Positions 53,891 through 62,268 of a stretch of DNA of 64,000 nucleotides are shown here, piece after piece. How positions within the stretch are numbered: position 1 is the stretch's first letter; every line of letters starts with the position of its first letter. A program made the translations under genes and the position numbers. The notes under the pieces were generated by a model that saw only the letters and a program-made list of their open reading frames with translations, was not told the origin of the DNA and did not search any database. This DNA is from Flavihumibacter rivuli (GTDB taxonomy: Bacteria > Bacteroidota > Bacteroidia > Chitinophagales > Chitinophagaceae): the NCBI RefSeq assembly GCF_018595685.2, contig NZ_CP092334.1:3810001-3874000 (forward strand), read 5' to 3'.

Positions 53891-53991
53891 GCCTATCTCT
53901 CCCCACGGGGGATGGATTTGGCACCTTGTCTTTTTGCGAGACGGTTGCCAAGGCTTCATCGGGCCATGTCCCTCAGCCATTCTTGATAAGC
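53891..53991 (-). ncRNA. SAM-I (S-box) riboswitch aptamer
   Basis: The minus strand carries the SAM-I core in order: GCTTATCAAGA, GAGGGAC, TGGCCCGATGAAGCC, GGCAACC, AAGGTGCCAAATCC, and the closing GATAGGC. The outer P1 helix pairs GCTTATC (53985-53991) with GATAGGC (53891-53897) over 7 bp including one G-U. The P2 region, kink-turn GAGGGA, the P3 arm around GATGAAGCC and the P4 arm are all at the expected spacing; the variable loop contains TCTCGCAAAAAGA. The element lies 310 bases upstream of susC and in the same direction. Binding of S-adenosylmethionine normally turns the downstream genes off. Confidence 0.95.
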
Positions 53992-54013
53992 AATGCAAGG
54001 CAAAATTAGGAGG

Positions 54014-54046
54014 CAAATATTATTCTACCAAAATAGTAGACTAATA
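54014..54046 (-). promoter_or_regulatory. promoter region of the riboswitch operon with inverted repeat
   Basis: An inverted repeat TATTATTCTAC-N7-GTAGACTAATA (54018-54028, 54036-54046; 10 of 11 pairs) overlaps a -7-like AATATTTG (54014-54021 on the minus strand). Transcription would start near 54006, about 15 bases before the aptamer. The core TCTAC-N7-GTAGA resembles the TCTAT-N7-ATAGA repeat at 27118-27140. Confidence 0.6.
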
Positions 54047-54128
54047 TTTTGCGGTAGATTTAGTAGGATTTTTGCAGTGAGGGGGTTTTGTGCGCCTGTG
54101 GGGGGAGACCTTTTTAACCTCTTAACCT

Positions 54129-54810
54129 CAGCGGGCGCGGTCGAAGAGGACCCCGATGTACAAAAGACGAAATGATTTATGCATCCAACAGCTAATCTCA
54201 TCTTCCAACTACCCGTTGGTCATAAGACACAACGGGGGCGGGTATACGTAATCTGCGCTGTTGATGGTAGCGATGCAATTCTTTTAACCTCAGCGGGGTC
54301 TCTCGTAGAGGACCCCGATGTGCCTCCTACCGCTATTCATCAGGGTCCCCTTCGGGAGACCCTGCTGGGGAGAGGGTTTCCTTCTTCCAACTACCCGTTG
54401 GTCATAAGACACAACAGGGGCGGGTATACGTAATCTGCGCCGTTGATGGTAGCGATGCAATTCTTTTAACCTCAGCGGGGTCTCTCGTAGAGGACCCCGA
54501 TGTACCTTCTACTGCTATTCATCAGGGTCCCCTTTGGGAGACCCTGCTGGGGAGAGGTGGGGGGAGACCCTGCTGAGGAGAGGTTTTCCTTCTTCCAACT
54601 ACCCGTTGGTCATAAGACACAACGGGGGCGGGTATACGTAATCTGCGCCGTTGATGGTAGCGATGCAATTCTTTTAACCTCAGCGGGGTCTCTCGTAGAG
54701 GACCCCGATGTCCTCATCCTGTTATTCAGCAGGGTCCCCTTCGGGAGACCCTGCTGGGTAGACGGGAAGGAGACCCTGCTGGGTAGACGGGAAGGAGACC
54801 CTGCTGGGGT
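54129..54810. repeat. three direct copies of a composite repeat module, with REP-like pairs
   Basis: Copies of an approximately 180-200-bp module start at 54201, 54383 and 54591 (each beginning TCTTCCAACTACCCGTTGG). Each holds a CCCGTTG...CAACGGG hairpin (54212-54236, 54394-54418, 54602-54626), a conserved stretch with GGGTATACGTAATCTGCGC, then a facing pair of 30-nt units: 54291-54320/54338-54367, 54473-54502/54520-54549, 54681-54710/54727-54756. An extra degenerate forward unit lies at 54129-54158, and right-half tandems at 54553-54582 and 54757-54810. No gene is seen here. Confidence 0.88.
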
Positions 54811-54907
54811 AAAGAAGATCACATTTCCACATCTTCCTCCCTCATCCCTCTCCCCAATCTACACAAACCAATAATTCCTTATATTAGGGAAAACCAAACT
54901 AACCAAT

Positions 54908-57712
54908 ATGAGATCCGCAAAACTGTTTATGCTCTTGCTGGGCATGTTGGGCTGTACCCTATTGTATGCCCAACGAACAGCCATCACAGGAAAGATCACC
55001 GACAAGACCGGTAATCCGCTCTCCGGTGCCTCCGTGAGGGTGAAAGCCACCAAGGCCGGTACCACTACCAACGAAGCCGGCCAGTTCTCCGTCCAGGCCG
55101 CTAAAGGCGATGTGCTCGAGATCACCATGGTAGGCTACCAGCCTGCCTCCGTTACCGTTGGGGAAAGCACCGATATCAGCGTCACCATGGAATCTGCCGT
55201 GACCGACCTCAGCGGGGTGGTATTGGTGGGTACGCGTCGAGCCGGCCGCGTGAAGATCGAGACCCCTGTGCCGGTGGATGTGGTGAATGTTGGACAGGTA
55301 GCCCTGCCGACTGCCAGGATGGACCTGACCTCTATCATCAACTATTCTGCTCCTTCCTTCAACTATAACAAACAAAGTGGTAGCGATGGTGCCGACCATA
55401 TCGACCTGGCTACCCTGCGCGGTCTGGGTCCCGACCAAACCCTGGTGCTGGTGAATGGCAAGCGCCGCCACCAGACCTCCTTTGTTGCAGTATTCGGTAC
55501 CCGTGGTCGTGGTGCTTCCGGAACCGACCTCAGTGCCCTTCCAGTTGGCGCCATTGAGAAGGTGGAGATCCTGCGCGATGGTGCTTCTGCCCAGTACGGT
55601 TCAGACGCGATCGCCGGGGTGATCAACCTGGTCCTGAAGAAGAGTGTGGGCAAGCTGGATGCGAATATCGGCTGGTCCGGCTACTATGATAAGGAGTTCA
55701 ACCCTGCCTTCAAGCCCGAACTCGGCCAGTATGTATATGGCAACAAGGTTGACGGTAGTACTTTCAGTGCCAACCTGAATTATGGTGTGGGTATCGGTAA
55801 GAACGGTGGTTTCATCAATTTCACCGGTAACTATATCACCCAGGGCAAGACCTACCGCCAGGTACTGGAGACCGATGAGGCCAGCGACAAATGGCTGCCC
55901 ACCAATATTTACCGTCGCGCCCATGGCGATGGCTCACTGGATGCAGGGGGTATTTTCATGAATATGGAACTGCCCTTCGCCAATAGCAAGACCACCTTCT
56001 ATGCCTTTGGCGGGTACAATTCCAAGAAATCAGATGCCTATGCCTTCACCCGTAACTGGTCCGCCCGTCCCGAGCGCTTCCCAACCGATGCGAATGGCGA
56101 TCTGATCGAAGTGCCGGGCATCATCTTCACCACCTCAGACGGTGAACAGTATTATAACCCCCATATCCAAACGAAGATCAAGGATTATTCCATCTCTGCC
56201 GGATTGCGTGGAAAGATGGGTGCCGCCTGGGATTGGGACCTGAGCAATACGCTGGGTAGTAATGATTTCCATTTCTATGGCGACAAGACCTTCAATGCCT
56301 CACTGGGACCCAACCAAACCCACTTCGATGATGGTGGGTTCAACTTCCTGCAGAACACCGTTAACCTGAACTTCTCCCGCGGCTTCGACAATATTGCCGA
56401 AGGCTTCAGCCTTGCACTGGGAGCAGAGTTCCGCAGTGAGCGGTACAAGATCACTGCCGGTGAGGAAGCTTCCTACAAGAACTATGATCCCAATGGTGAT
56501 AAGGCCGGAGGTTCCCAGGGCTTCCCCGGTTACCAGCCCGATGATGAGGTGAATGCCACCCGCAGCGTGTTGGGTGTGTATGCCGATGCAGAACTGGATA
56601 TCACCAAGCGCTGGCTGGTGAGTGGAGCGGTTCGCTTCGAGAACTACAGCGATTTCGGGGCTACCTTCAACGGTAAGTTCGCTACCCGTTACAAGATCAC
56701 CGATAATTTCAACCTGCGTGGATCGGTGAGCACCGGTTTCCGTGCGCCTTCCCTCATGCAGATCAACTTCAGCTCTACCTTCACTACAGTGCAGGGCGGT
56801 AATATCTCTGAAGTGAAGATCGCGCCAAACTATAGTCCCATTACCCGTGCAGCCGGTATCCCCGAGCTGACACAGGAGAAATCCCTAAACGCCAGCCTGG
56901 GCTTCAGTACCAAGCTGAGCAGCGCACTGACCCTTACCGTGGATGGTTACCTGGTGAAGGTGAAGGACAGGGTGGTATTGAGCGGACAGTTCAGTGCCGA
57001 TGACCCGGACATCGATCCCGTTCTCGCAGCGGAAATGAATCGCCTGAATGTCGGACTGGCGCAGTTCTTCGCCAATGCGGTGAACACCACCAACAAGGGG
57101 ATTGACCTGGTACTTGAGTACAACAAAAGCTTTGGTTCGAAGAATTTCCGGGCCTTGTTCACCGGTAACTTTCAGGATATGACCATTGATGATATCAATG
57201 TTCCAGAAAAACTTGATGCTACGGATGACCTGCGTGCCACTTTCTTCACCGAGCGTGAGCAGGCCTTCCTGCTGGCTTCTGCGCCCAAGTCGAAGTTTGG
57301 TTTGAACCTGGAATATAATTGGAAGAAGTTTGGCATCGGTACCCGCCTGACCTATTTTGGTAAGGTGCGATTGCTGGGTTATGGTGATGGTACGGAAGAT
57401 GATTTCACGCCTCCGTTCAGCCGTGGTGACCTCTATGCCTATGTTCCTGCAGATGATGATGGTCGTCCCGTGAAGGATGAGTACAACTATGGCGGCAAGC
57501 TGGTGACCGACCTTTATGCCAGCTGGCACCTGACCAAGGCCGTTAGCTTGTATTTTGGTGCCGATAACCTCTTCAATGTTCACCCCGACCTGAGCGTGGT
57601 GAAAGAAGCCAGGTGGTGGGCCTTTAACAACGAAACCGGTGGTCCCTGGGATGCCGTGCAGATGGGTGGTAATGGTTTGCGGTTGTTCGCGAGGGTAGGT
57701 ATCAGGTTGTAA
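54908..57712 (+). CDS. TonB-dependent outer-membrane receptor
   Basis: This protein of 934 aa has a signal peptide (LFMLLLGMLGCTLLYAQ), a carboxypeptidase-like regulatory domain (about 25-95, ITGKITDKTGNPLSGASV), a plug with DLATLRGLGPDQTLVLVNGKR (about 155-180) and SAQYGSDAIAGVINLVLKKS, then a barrel ending in a strand with final aromatic and basic residues. It is a clear paralogue of the receptor at 28127: the plug motifs are nearly the same. It lies divergent to the SAM-riboswitch operon, but its own upstream DNA shows no riboswitch or TCTAY-N7-RTAGA repeat, only a repeat array. The ligand is unknown. A perfect long palindrome follows the stop codon. Confidence 0.92.
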   Translation: MRSAKLFMLLLGMLGCTLLYAQRTAITGKITDKTGNPLSGASVRVKATKAGTTTNEAGQFSVQAAKGDVLEITMVGYQPASVTVGESTDISVTMESAVTDLSGVVLVGTRRAGRVKIETPVPVDVVNVGQVALPTARMDLTSIINYSAPSFNYNKQSGSDGADHIDLATLRGLGPDQTLVLVNGKRRHQTSFVAVFGTRGRGASGTDLSALPVGAIEKVEILRDGASAQYGSDAIAGVINLVLKKSVGKLDANIGWSGYYDKEFNPAFKPELGQYVYGNKVDGSTFSANLNYGVGIGKNGGFINFTGNYITQGKTYRQVLETDEASDKWLPTNIYRRAHGDGSLDAGGIFMNMELPFANSKTTFYAFGGYNSKKSDAYAFTRNWSARPERFPTDANGDLIEVPGIIFTTSDGEQYYNPHIQTKIKDYSISAGLRGKMGAAWDWDLSNTLGSNDFHFYGDKTFNASLGPNQTHFDDGGFNFLQNTVNLNFSRGFDNIAEGFSLALGAEFRSERYKITAGEEASYKNYDPNGDKAGGSQGFPGYQPDDEVNATRSVLGVYADAELDITKRWLVSGAVRFENYSDFGATFNGKFATRYKITDNFNLRGSVSTGFRAPSLMQINFSSTFTTVQGGNISEVKIAPNYSPITRAAGIPELTQEKSLNASLGFSTKLSSALTLTVDGYLVKVKDRVVLSGQFSADDPDIDPVLAAEMNRLNVGLAQFFANAVNTTNKGIDLVLEYNKSFGSKNFRALFTGNFQDMTIDDINVPEKLDATDDLRATFFTEREQAFLLASAPKSKFGLNLEYNWKKFGIGTRLTYFGKVRLLGYGDGTEDDFTPPFSRGDLYAYVPADDDGRPVKDEYNYGGKLVTDLYASWHLTKAVSLYFGADNLFNVHPDLSVVKEARWWAFNNETGGPWDAVQMGGNGLRLFARVGIRL

Positions 57713-57729
57713 GGAGAAGAGATTTTTTA

Positions 57730-57834
57730 TAACGCAAAGTTCGCCAAGGACACGCAAAGTTCGCAAAGGGTTGGTTCACGTAAGGGTTTCCAATGCTTTG
57801 CGTTCTCTGCGTGTCCTTGGCGAACTTTGCGTTA
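57730..57834. repeat. long palindrome with perfect 27-bp arms
   Basis: TAACGCAAAG... (57730-57756) and its exact complement (57808-57834) are separated by 51 bases. It begins 18 bases after the TonB receptor stop and could act as a bulky terminator or mRNA end-stabiliser. The arm sequence (GCAAAGTTCGCCAAGGACACGC) is related in style to the GGCCACRAAG family but distinct. A CTGCC...GGCAG hairpin follows at 57909-57932. Confidence 0.85.
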
Positions 57835-57978
57835 CTGCCTTTCCTTTAAACTTAAATTTCTCATCACTCTTCTTGCTTTCACTGGTTAGCGTAAACCTCA
57901 GCTCTTTTCTGCCGTAGCTTTAGCGAAGGCAGGTTTCCTCATTTTCTTTTTCCCTAATTTGCCGCTTCCAAATACAGC

Positions 57979-58704
57979 ATGATGGTATCAAAAGGAATGA
58001 TCTTCAGCGCGGGATTAGGCACCCGGTTCAAGCCCTGGACCGACCAACACCCCAAGGCATTGGCCATAGTGAATGGCAAGAGTTTGCTGCAACGAAACAT
58101 TGAGTACTTCCAACAATTTGGAATCAACGAAGTGGTGGTGAATGTGCATCATTTCGCCGACCAGATCATTGCTGCGGTAGAGCAGCACCATGGCTGGGGC
58201 AGCAAGGTGTTCATCAGCGATGAAACCGATGAGGTGCTGGAGACCGGTGGTGGACTGCTGAAAGCCCGGCCTTTTCTGGAAGGGAAGGATCCTTTCGTGA
58301 CCATCAATGCGGATATCCTGACGGACCTCGACCTCGATAAACTAATTCGCTTTCACCAGGAGCAGCAGGCTTTGATCAGCTTTGGCATCACTGACAGGAA
58401 GACCTCGCGCTATTTCCTTTTTGATGAAGATAACCGGCTCTGCGGGTGGACCAATACCAAGACGGGTGAAAGAAGGATATCTATAGATAAGCCTGGTCTA
58501 AGGCCTATGGCTTACAGTTGTGTGGTGGTCTTCCAGCCGGAAGTGTTCGGGCTGATCCGTCAAAGGGGAAAGTTTTCACTGGTGGATACCTACCTCGACC
58601 TGGCGGCGGAGCATAGGATCATGGGCTATGACCATAGTGGTGATAGGCTGGTGGATGTGGGTAAACCCGAGAGTGTAGCGGTAGCGGAGGGTTGTTTTAA
58701 ATAA
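57979..58704 (+). CDS. murU: MurU-like nucleotidyltransferase (MurNAc-1-phosphate uridylyltransferase)
   Basis: This 241-aa sugar-1-phosphate nucleotidyltransferase opens with the signature FSAGLGTRFKPWTDQHPKAL (residues about 9-28), where Gly-x-Gly-Thr-Arg binds UTP. It continues with VNVHHFADQI (about 54-63), ETGGGLLKARPFL, TINADILTDLD (metal-binding Asp) and ending LVDVGKPESVAVAE. These fit MurU, which makes UDP-MurNAc from MurNAc-1-P in the recycling route with AmgK. Glucose-1-phosphate thymidylyltransferase-like relatives share the fold, but the short length and VNVHHF motif favour MurU. It is not next to the kinase here; the AmgK-RapZ fusion lies about 11 kb away. A repeat-rich gap follows. 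Confidence 0.85.
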   Translation: MMVSKGMIFSAGLGTRFKPWTDQHPKALAIVNGKSLLQRNIEYFQQFGINEVVVNVHHFADQIIAAVEQHHGWGSKVFISDETDEVLETGGGLLKARPFLEGKDPFVTINADILTDLDLDKLIRFHQEQQALISFGITDRKTSRYFLFDEDNRLCGWTNTKTGERRISIDKPGLRPMAYSCVVVFQPEVFGLIRQRGKFSLVDTYLDLAAEHRIMGYDHSGDRLVDVGKPESVAVAEGCFK

Positions 58705-58960
58705 GGGGCCACCAAGACACCCGCAACAATGCTGTTGGGGCAGGCTGAGACTCGAAGATGCACAAAGGCGAAAGGGGGCCGCAACGACGCGAAGGGAAGG
58801 GCTTCATTAGAGGTGCTATATGACGCAACGCATTGGCTGTGCCAATGTAGATTTAGCCGGTTTAACTACATAAATAAGTATGCTTTAATTTCACTCTGAG
58901 CCGCTGTTGTGTGTTATCACCAACAGCTTTCAATGCAAGCCTTTATTAGCGTTATTATTT
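58703..58960. repeat. degenerate palindromes with a covarying hairpin
   Basis: A decayed GGCCAC palindrome (58705-58800) is followed by an inverted copy of the catTGGC...GCCAATG repeat (about 58817-58845, also at 41117-41140). At 58903-58927 a hairpin GCTGTTG-t-GTG-TTAT-CAC-CAACAGC has the same layout as the CCCGTTG module hairpin, with compensating stem changes. Confidence 0.65.
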
Positions 58961-58980
58961 GTTGAATATTTTTTAAACCT

Positions 58981-59192
58981 CAGCGGGGTCTCCCGAAGGG
59001 GACCCCGATGTATAAAAGGCGAAATATGTATGCATCCAACCGCTAAGCTCATCTTCCAACTACCCGTTGGTCATAAGATACAACGGGGGCGACGGGGGGT
59101 AAATCTTTTCGTCCCATAGTGGTACTCTTCAAGAGTCCCCGATGAATTTTCATGCCACTATTCATCAGGGTCCCCTGCGGGAGACCCTGATG
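58981..59192. repeat. composite hairpin module (inverted relative to 20964-21343)
   Basis: Forward 30-nt unit at 58981-59010; CCCGTTG...CAACGGG hairpin at 59063-59087; degenerate middle unit at 59121-59144; reversed 30-nt unit at 59163-59192. Read on the minus strand, this matches the module copies at 20964-21153 and 21151-21343, including the TGGTACTCTTCAAGAGTCCC part. Confidence 0.82.
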
Positions 59193-59260
59193 GGGTAGCA
59201 ATAGTATTTTGCAGTAGACCATGATGTTGTATTAATAAATATTAAGTTCAACTAAGTTCC

Positions 59261-59686
59261 ATGAGCCTCATTATGCCCGGTTGGATAATAAATGTAGAAG
59301 AACATTCAAATGGTTGCTTCAGATCCGCCGCAACTGATAGCGAGGGTAGGCTTAATGAATTCAAGGGCCCTACAGCAGAAGAGGCGATGTCCAATGCCGG
59401 GGAATATGTCTTTGCTGTGGAAAGAAGAAGCTTCCTTACATGGAACAAGTTCCTGTATGATTTTTTCATTTTGAACCTTGGTGAAGATAGGGTCCTGTCC
59501 AGGCAATATGATGATGCGGTGTTTGGCTCATGGTGGTTGGAATTGCCGGGTCTAAGGTTGGTGTATGACGGCAAGGATTCCATATTGGCAAGGCAGTCCT
59601 TGCAAGCTGGCCAATGGATGGATGAAATAGTGTTGAATGAGTCGGCCATTAATTTTGATTCATGCCTGGGTCTGCTGGTTGTTTGA
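59261..59686 (+). CDS. small cytoplasmic protein of unknown function
   Basis: This 141-aa protein starts SLIMPGWIINVEEHSNGCFRSAATDSEGR; this opening (a strand, a Gly turn, then DSEGR...GPTAEEAMSNA) is a recurrent fold in small Bacteroidota proteins that I cannot name. No signal peptide or membrane segment is present. The codon usage and pattern of hydrophobics favour this strand over the overlapping minus-strand frame (59248-59706), which has many Ser/Cys and no structure. It stands alone between repeats; function unknown. Confidence 0.62.
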   Translation: MSLIMPGWIINVEEHSNGCFRSAATDSEGRLNEFKGPTAEEAMSNAGEYVFAVERRSFLTWNKFLYDFFILNLGEDRVLSRQYDDAVFGSWWLELPGLRLVYDGKDSILARQSLQAGQWMDEIVLNESAINFDSCLGLLVV

Positions 59687-59750
59687 GCAGTTTGGGTGTT
59701 TATCATCCATCAGGATGCTCTATTGGGTGAGGAATGGATTGGTTGTTACT

Positions 59751-59945
59751 GAGGCCACGAAGGCGCTAAGACGCTAAGGAGCACAAAGGCGTCTAGCCTC
59801 AGCGGGCGCCGTCGTAGAGGACCCCGATGGACTTTCATCCGGCTATTCATCAGGGTCCCCTTCGGGAGACCCTGCTGAGGTAGGGAGGGTCATCAGGGGC
59901 CCCCTTCGGGAGATCCTGCTGGGGGGAAAAGTAGACCCTGATGAG
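59751..59945. repeat. truncated palindrome joined to REP-like units
   Basis: The left half of a GGCCACRAAG palindrome (59751-59797) is followed directly by a forward 30-nt unit (59799-59828), a reversed unit (59848-59877), a degenerate reversed unit (59891-59920) and a half unit (59932-59945). The palindrome's right arm is missing, as in the copy at 35268-35331. Confidence 0.8.
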
Positions 59946-59984
59946 GTGAAAGGTTTTTACCCTGCCGATATTTTGATAAATCGC

Positions 59985-60593
59985 TCAGGGTCTGGCATAT
60001 GGCAGCCGCACCATTGCGAAAGTGGAATGATAACTGTCCAATCCGCTGCAGGTAATGGTACCCGCTTTTTCCAAATCAATAAAACCATCATGGCCTATGC
60101 AATCATCCGGGATAGTGGCATGGATGATCTTGCCAATGATGAAGTTAGTGTCGTTCAGGTCTATTTTCACGCGTTGGACGAGTTCGCAGGCCATTTGGAT
60201 GGGACTTTCCTTTACAAATGGCGCAGGGATATGGGGCAGATAGGCAGGGGTTAATCCCACCTGTTCGAATTCGCTTACCCCTTCTGCGTATTTGGCGCTG
60301 GTTTGATGCGCTTTTTCTACAAAGCCTGCGGTGACATGATTAATGGTATAGCTGCCTGTGCGGATGATGTTGCCAAGGGTATTCTGGCCTTCTCGGTTAG
60401 GTCTTACTATGATCCCACATAAAGCAGGGTCGGCGCCAATATGGACAAGGCTGCTGAACAGTGAAAGGTTTTCATTGCCTTCGCGGCTTCTGGTGCCTAC
60501 CAGCACCAATGATTTAAATCCGCCGATGGAGTTGATCAGGTTGGCCCGGTACCTTCTTTCCAGGCCGATTATAGCTTCTTGGGTGAATTGCAT
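59985..60593 (-). CDS. flavin reductase family protein (FMN-binding split barrel)
   Basis: This protein of 202 aa has the flavin-reductase-like split-barrel fold: NLINSIGGFKSLVLVGTRSREG (residues about 18-39), LSLFSSLVHIGADPALCGIIVRP (about 44-66) with the FMN-phosphate region, and NTLGNIIRTGSYTINHV (about 71-87). These are usual for small FMN-binding oxidoreductases. The physiological partner is unknown. It is a single gene; no monooxygenase partner is adjacent. Confidence 0.85.
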   Translation of the reverse strand: MQFTQEAIIGLERRYRANLINSIGGFKSLVLVGTRSREGNENLSLFSSLVHIGADPALCGIIVRPNREGQNTLGNIIRTGSYTINHVTAGFVEKAHQTSAKYAEGVSEFEQVGLTPAYLPHIPAPFVKESPIQMACELVQRVKIDLNDTNFIIGKIIHATIPDDCIGHDGFIDLEKAGTITCSGLDSYHSTFAMVRLPYARP

Positions 60594-61517
60594 CTTTTTT
60601 TAAGCCAGGTTTAGGCTGCCTGTCTATAAACAGTTGATGGAGGAAATGGTTGGGTTGTTTTGGGGTCAGGAAGGCGTCCGCAGCCATGCTGTTGAGGCAG
60701 CTAAGGTACAAAGGGGTACGAAAGCAGTTAGCTGGGTGTTCAATTGAATCATCAGGGGTGGTAATATTTACCGATTTCGGGTAATTTAAGGTGTTATCCT
60801 ATACTCATCCTTCGCTCATCCTATAGTCATCCTATAGTCATCCTATAATCATTGAATGCTCGGCGCTATCCAGGAGTTTCACGCCGTGCAGGGCAAGGTG
60901 ATCAGCAGGCTATATGTTGAACAGAATGATTGCCTTTCATTTCTAGACCACTCCCAGGCTCCTGGCCTGACTGATACAGGAAGCCAATAAGTGCATTCTT
61001 CCAATCTTCAGTTCATTACCCATTTGCATAGAAGGTTTCCTGAGTTATGCAAATCCATCATTATGGGATCATGCCAATTGTTGAATGGCTATCACCGGGA
61101 TTTTCCCCCTTGCAATATTGCCGGCCGCTTATTATTTTAAGCGGGCTTTTGAACTTAGCCTTATGGCAGTGAGGAGGCGACGCTTAGGTTGATGATGGGT
61201 TTCGGGATTGGTTTATGATTAATGGGAATTCCTGATCGAGGCAAGGTGCAATTTCTTACCCCGCTTCAGGTATAAGCCTGGTTATTTTTGGTCTATTGGG
61301 GTCGGATTTGTGTAACGATTTATGCCTCTTTTAAAGGTGTAATGCATGTGGGAGAATTTTGGGAGGAGTGTATATTGTCAGCTCATTCCGAAAAATTTAT
61401 ACTTTTTAATTGGTTTGTATCTGCTTGGCAGGTGCGTTTTGAATAATCCTATCAATCTGATTTTAAATCTCCATTTTTAACCAGACCCTAACGCTTAATT
61501 ACATAAATAAACATGAT
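60594..61517. other. 924-base region without a convincing gene
   Basis: The stretch from 60795 to 60855 has tandem 11-bp units of the TCATCCTATAG type (five to six, partly diverged). A 44-codon frame (60856-60990) starting in the last repeat has no recognisable features and is not called. Base composition falls from about 50 % GC to AT-rich toward 61380, marking the edge of the AT-rich island that follows. Partial GCTGTTG-type repeat remnants occur near 60677-60720. Confidence 0.6.
60795..60855. repeat. tandem 11-bp repeat TCATCCTATAG
   Basis: Consecutive units read TATCCTATAC, TCATCCTTCGC, TCATCCTATAG, TCATCCTATAG, TCATCCTATAA, TCATTGAAT. The units are intergenic, of minisatellite type and AT-biased. 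Confidence 0.8.
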
Positions 61518-62018
61518 ATGAAGCACTTACTTTTTTCAATTTTACTTTTTTTTACCGCGAACAAGGTTTTTTCTCAAGGTCTTCCAAAGTATGACGAAAT
61601 CAAGTTAGAGAATAAAGAAGATTTTAATGACGCAGCTAACAACGCTGCGCTACAAGCAGCCAATTATTTACTTTCAACACCAATGGATAGTAAAAGTATT
61701 GACAGACTTACATCATTGCAATACATTATCAAGTGGATGTCAGGATCACCAGACTTTAGCTTTACATTAGACGAGCAGGCTACAAAATTTGCCAAAAATA
61801 ATGAAGACTTACTAGGACTTTATATGGCTGCAATGACTAAATATGTCTTAGAAAATAAAACAGAATCAAAGGACCAAAACAAAATCAAGCTAAATGCAGT
61901 CAGGTTGATTATACAGTATTCAAAAGACACAAGTAATAATGTAAAAATAAATAAGGAGATAAAGAAAGCAATTGAGGCAGAGGAGAATGGCAAATTGGAA
62001 GAATATTTGAAAATATAA
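61518..62018 (+). CDS. AT-rich secreted protein of unknown function
   Basis: This 166-aa protein has a signal peptide (LLFSILLFFTANKVFSQG, cleavage near VFSQ). The mature part is mostly helical and charged, with FNDAANNAALQAANYLLSTP and a Lys/Glu-rich tail; it looks like a small periplasmic helical protein. Its coding DNA is about 35 % GC, well below the 50 % of most genes in the window, and A-ending codons dominate. That suggests transfer from another source. A CTATTGG-tcttg-CCAATAG hairpin follows at 62031-62049. I do not recognise the family. Confidence 0.7.
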   Translation: MKHLLFSILLFFTANKVFSQGLPKYDEIKLENKEDFNDAANNAALQAANYLLSTPMDSKSIDRLTSLQYIIKWMSGSPDFSFTLDEQATKFAKNNEDLLGLYMAAMTKYVLENKTESKDQNKIKLNAVRLIIQYSKDTSNNVKINKEIKKAIEAEENGKLEEYLKI

Positions 62019-62092
62019 AGCCTGCATATACTATTGGTCTTGCCAATAGAGGGGAATTACATTAGAGTAATCTGTAGCGGGAAGTTTTTAAC

Positions 62093-62122
62093 CTCAGGGG
62101 GCTCCTTTCGGGGACCCCGATG
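62093..62122 (+). repeat. degenerate REP-like unit
   Basis: The sequence cagggggctcctttcggggaccccgatg fits one diverged forward unit placed between two AT-rich orphan genes. Its GC-rich sequence contrasts with its surroundings, so it probably entered after the island formed. Confidence 0.65.
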
Positions 62123-62268
62123 TCTCCGCCTAATCAAAAAGCCAGGCAGTAATTCCAGGCGGATGAATATTGAAGTCGCCACCATCTACTATGCCTGCTC
62201 CTAAGGCAATATTCTAAGTCAACGGATGATTTAAAAATTGAATATTTAACAATTACGAAAATTTAGAA

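Noticed and set aside
59248..59706. A 152-codon minus-strand frame opposite the gene at 59261
   Set aside because: It is Ser/Cys-rich without structure or motifs; the plus-strand frame has better protein character.
60856..60990. A 44-codon frame after the TCATCCTATAG array
   Set aside because: It has no recognisable start context, signal or family features; its length is within chance for the region.
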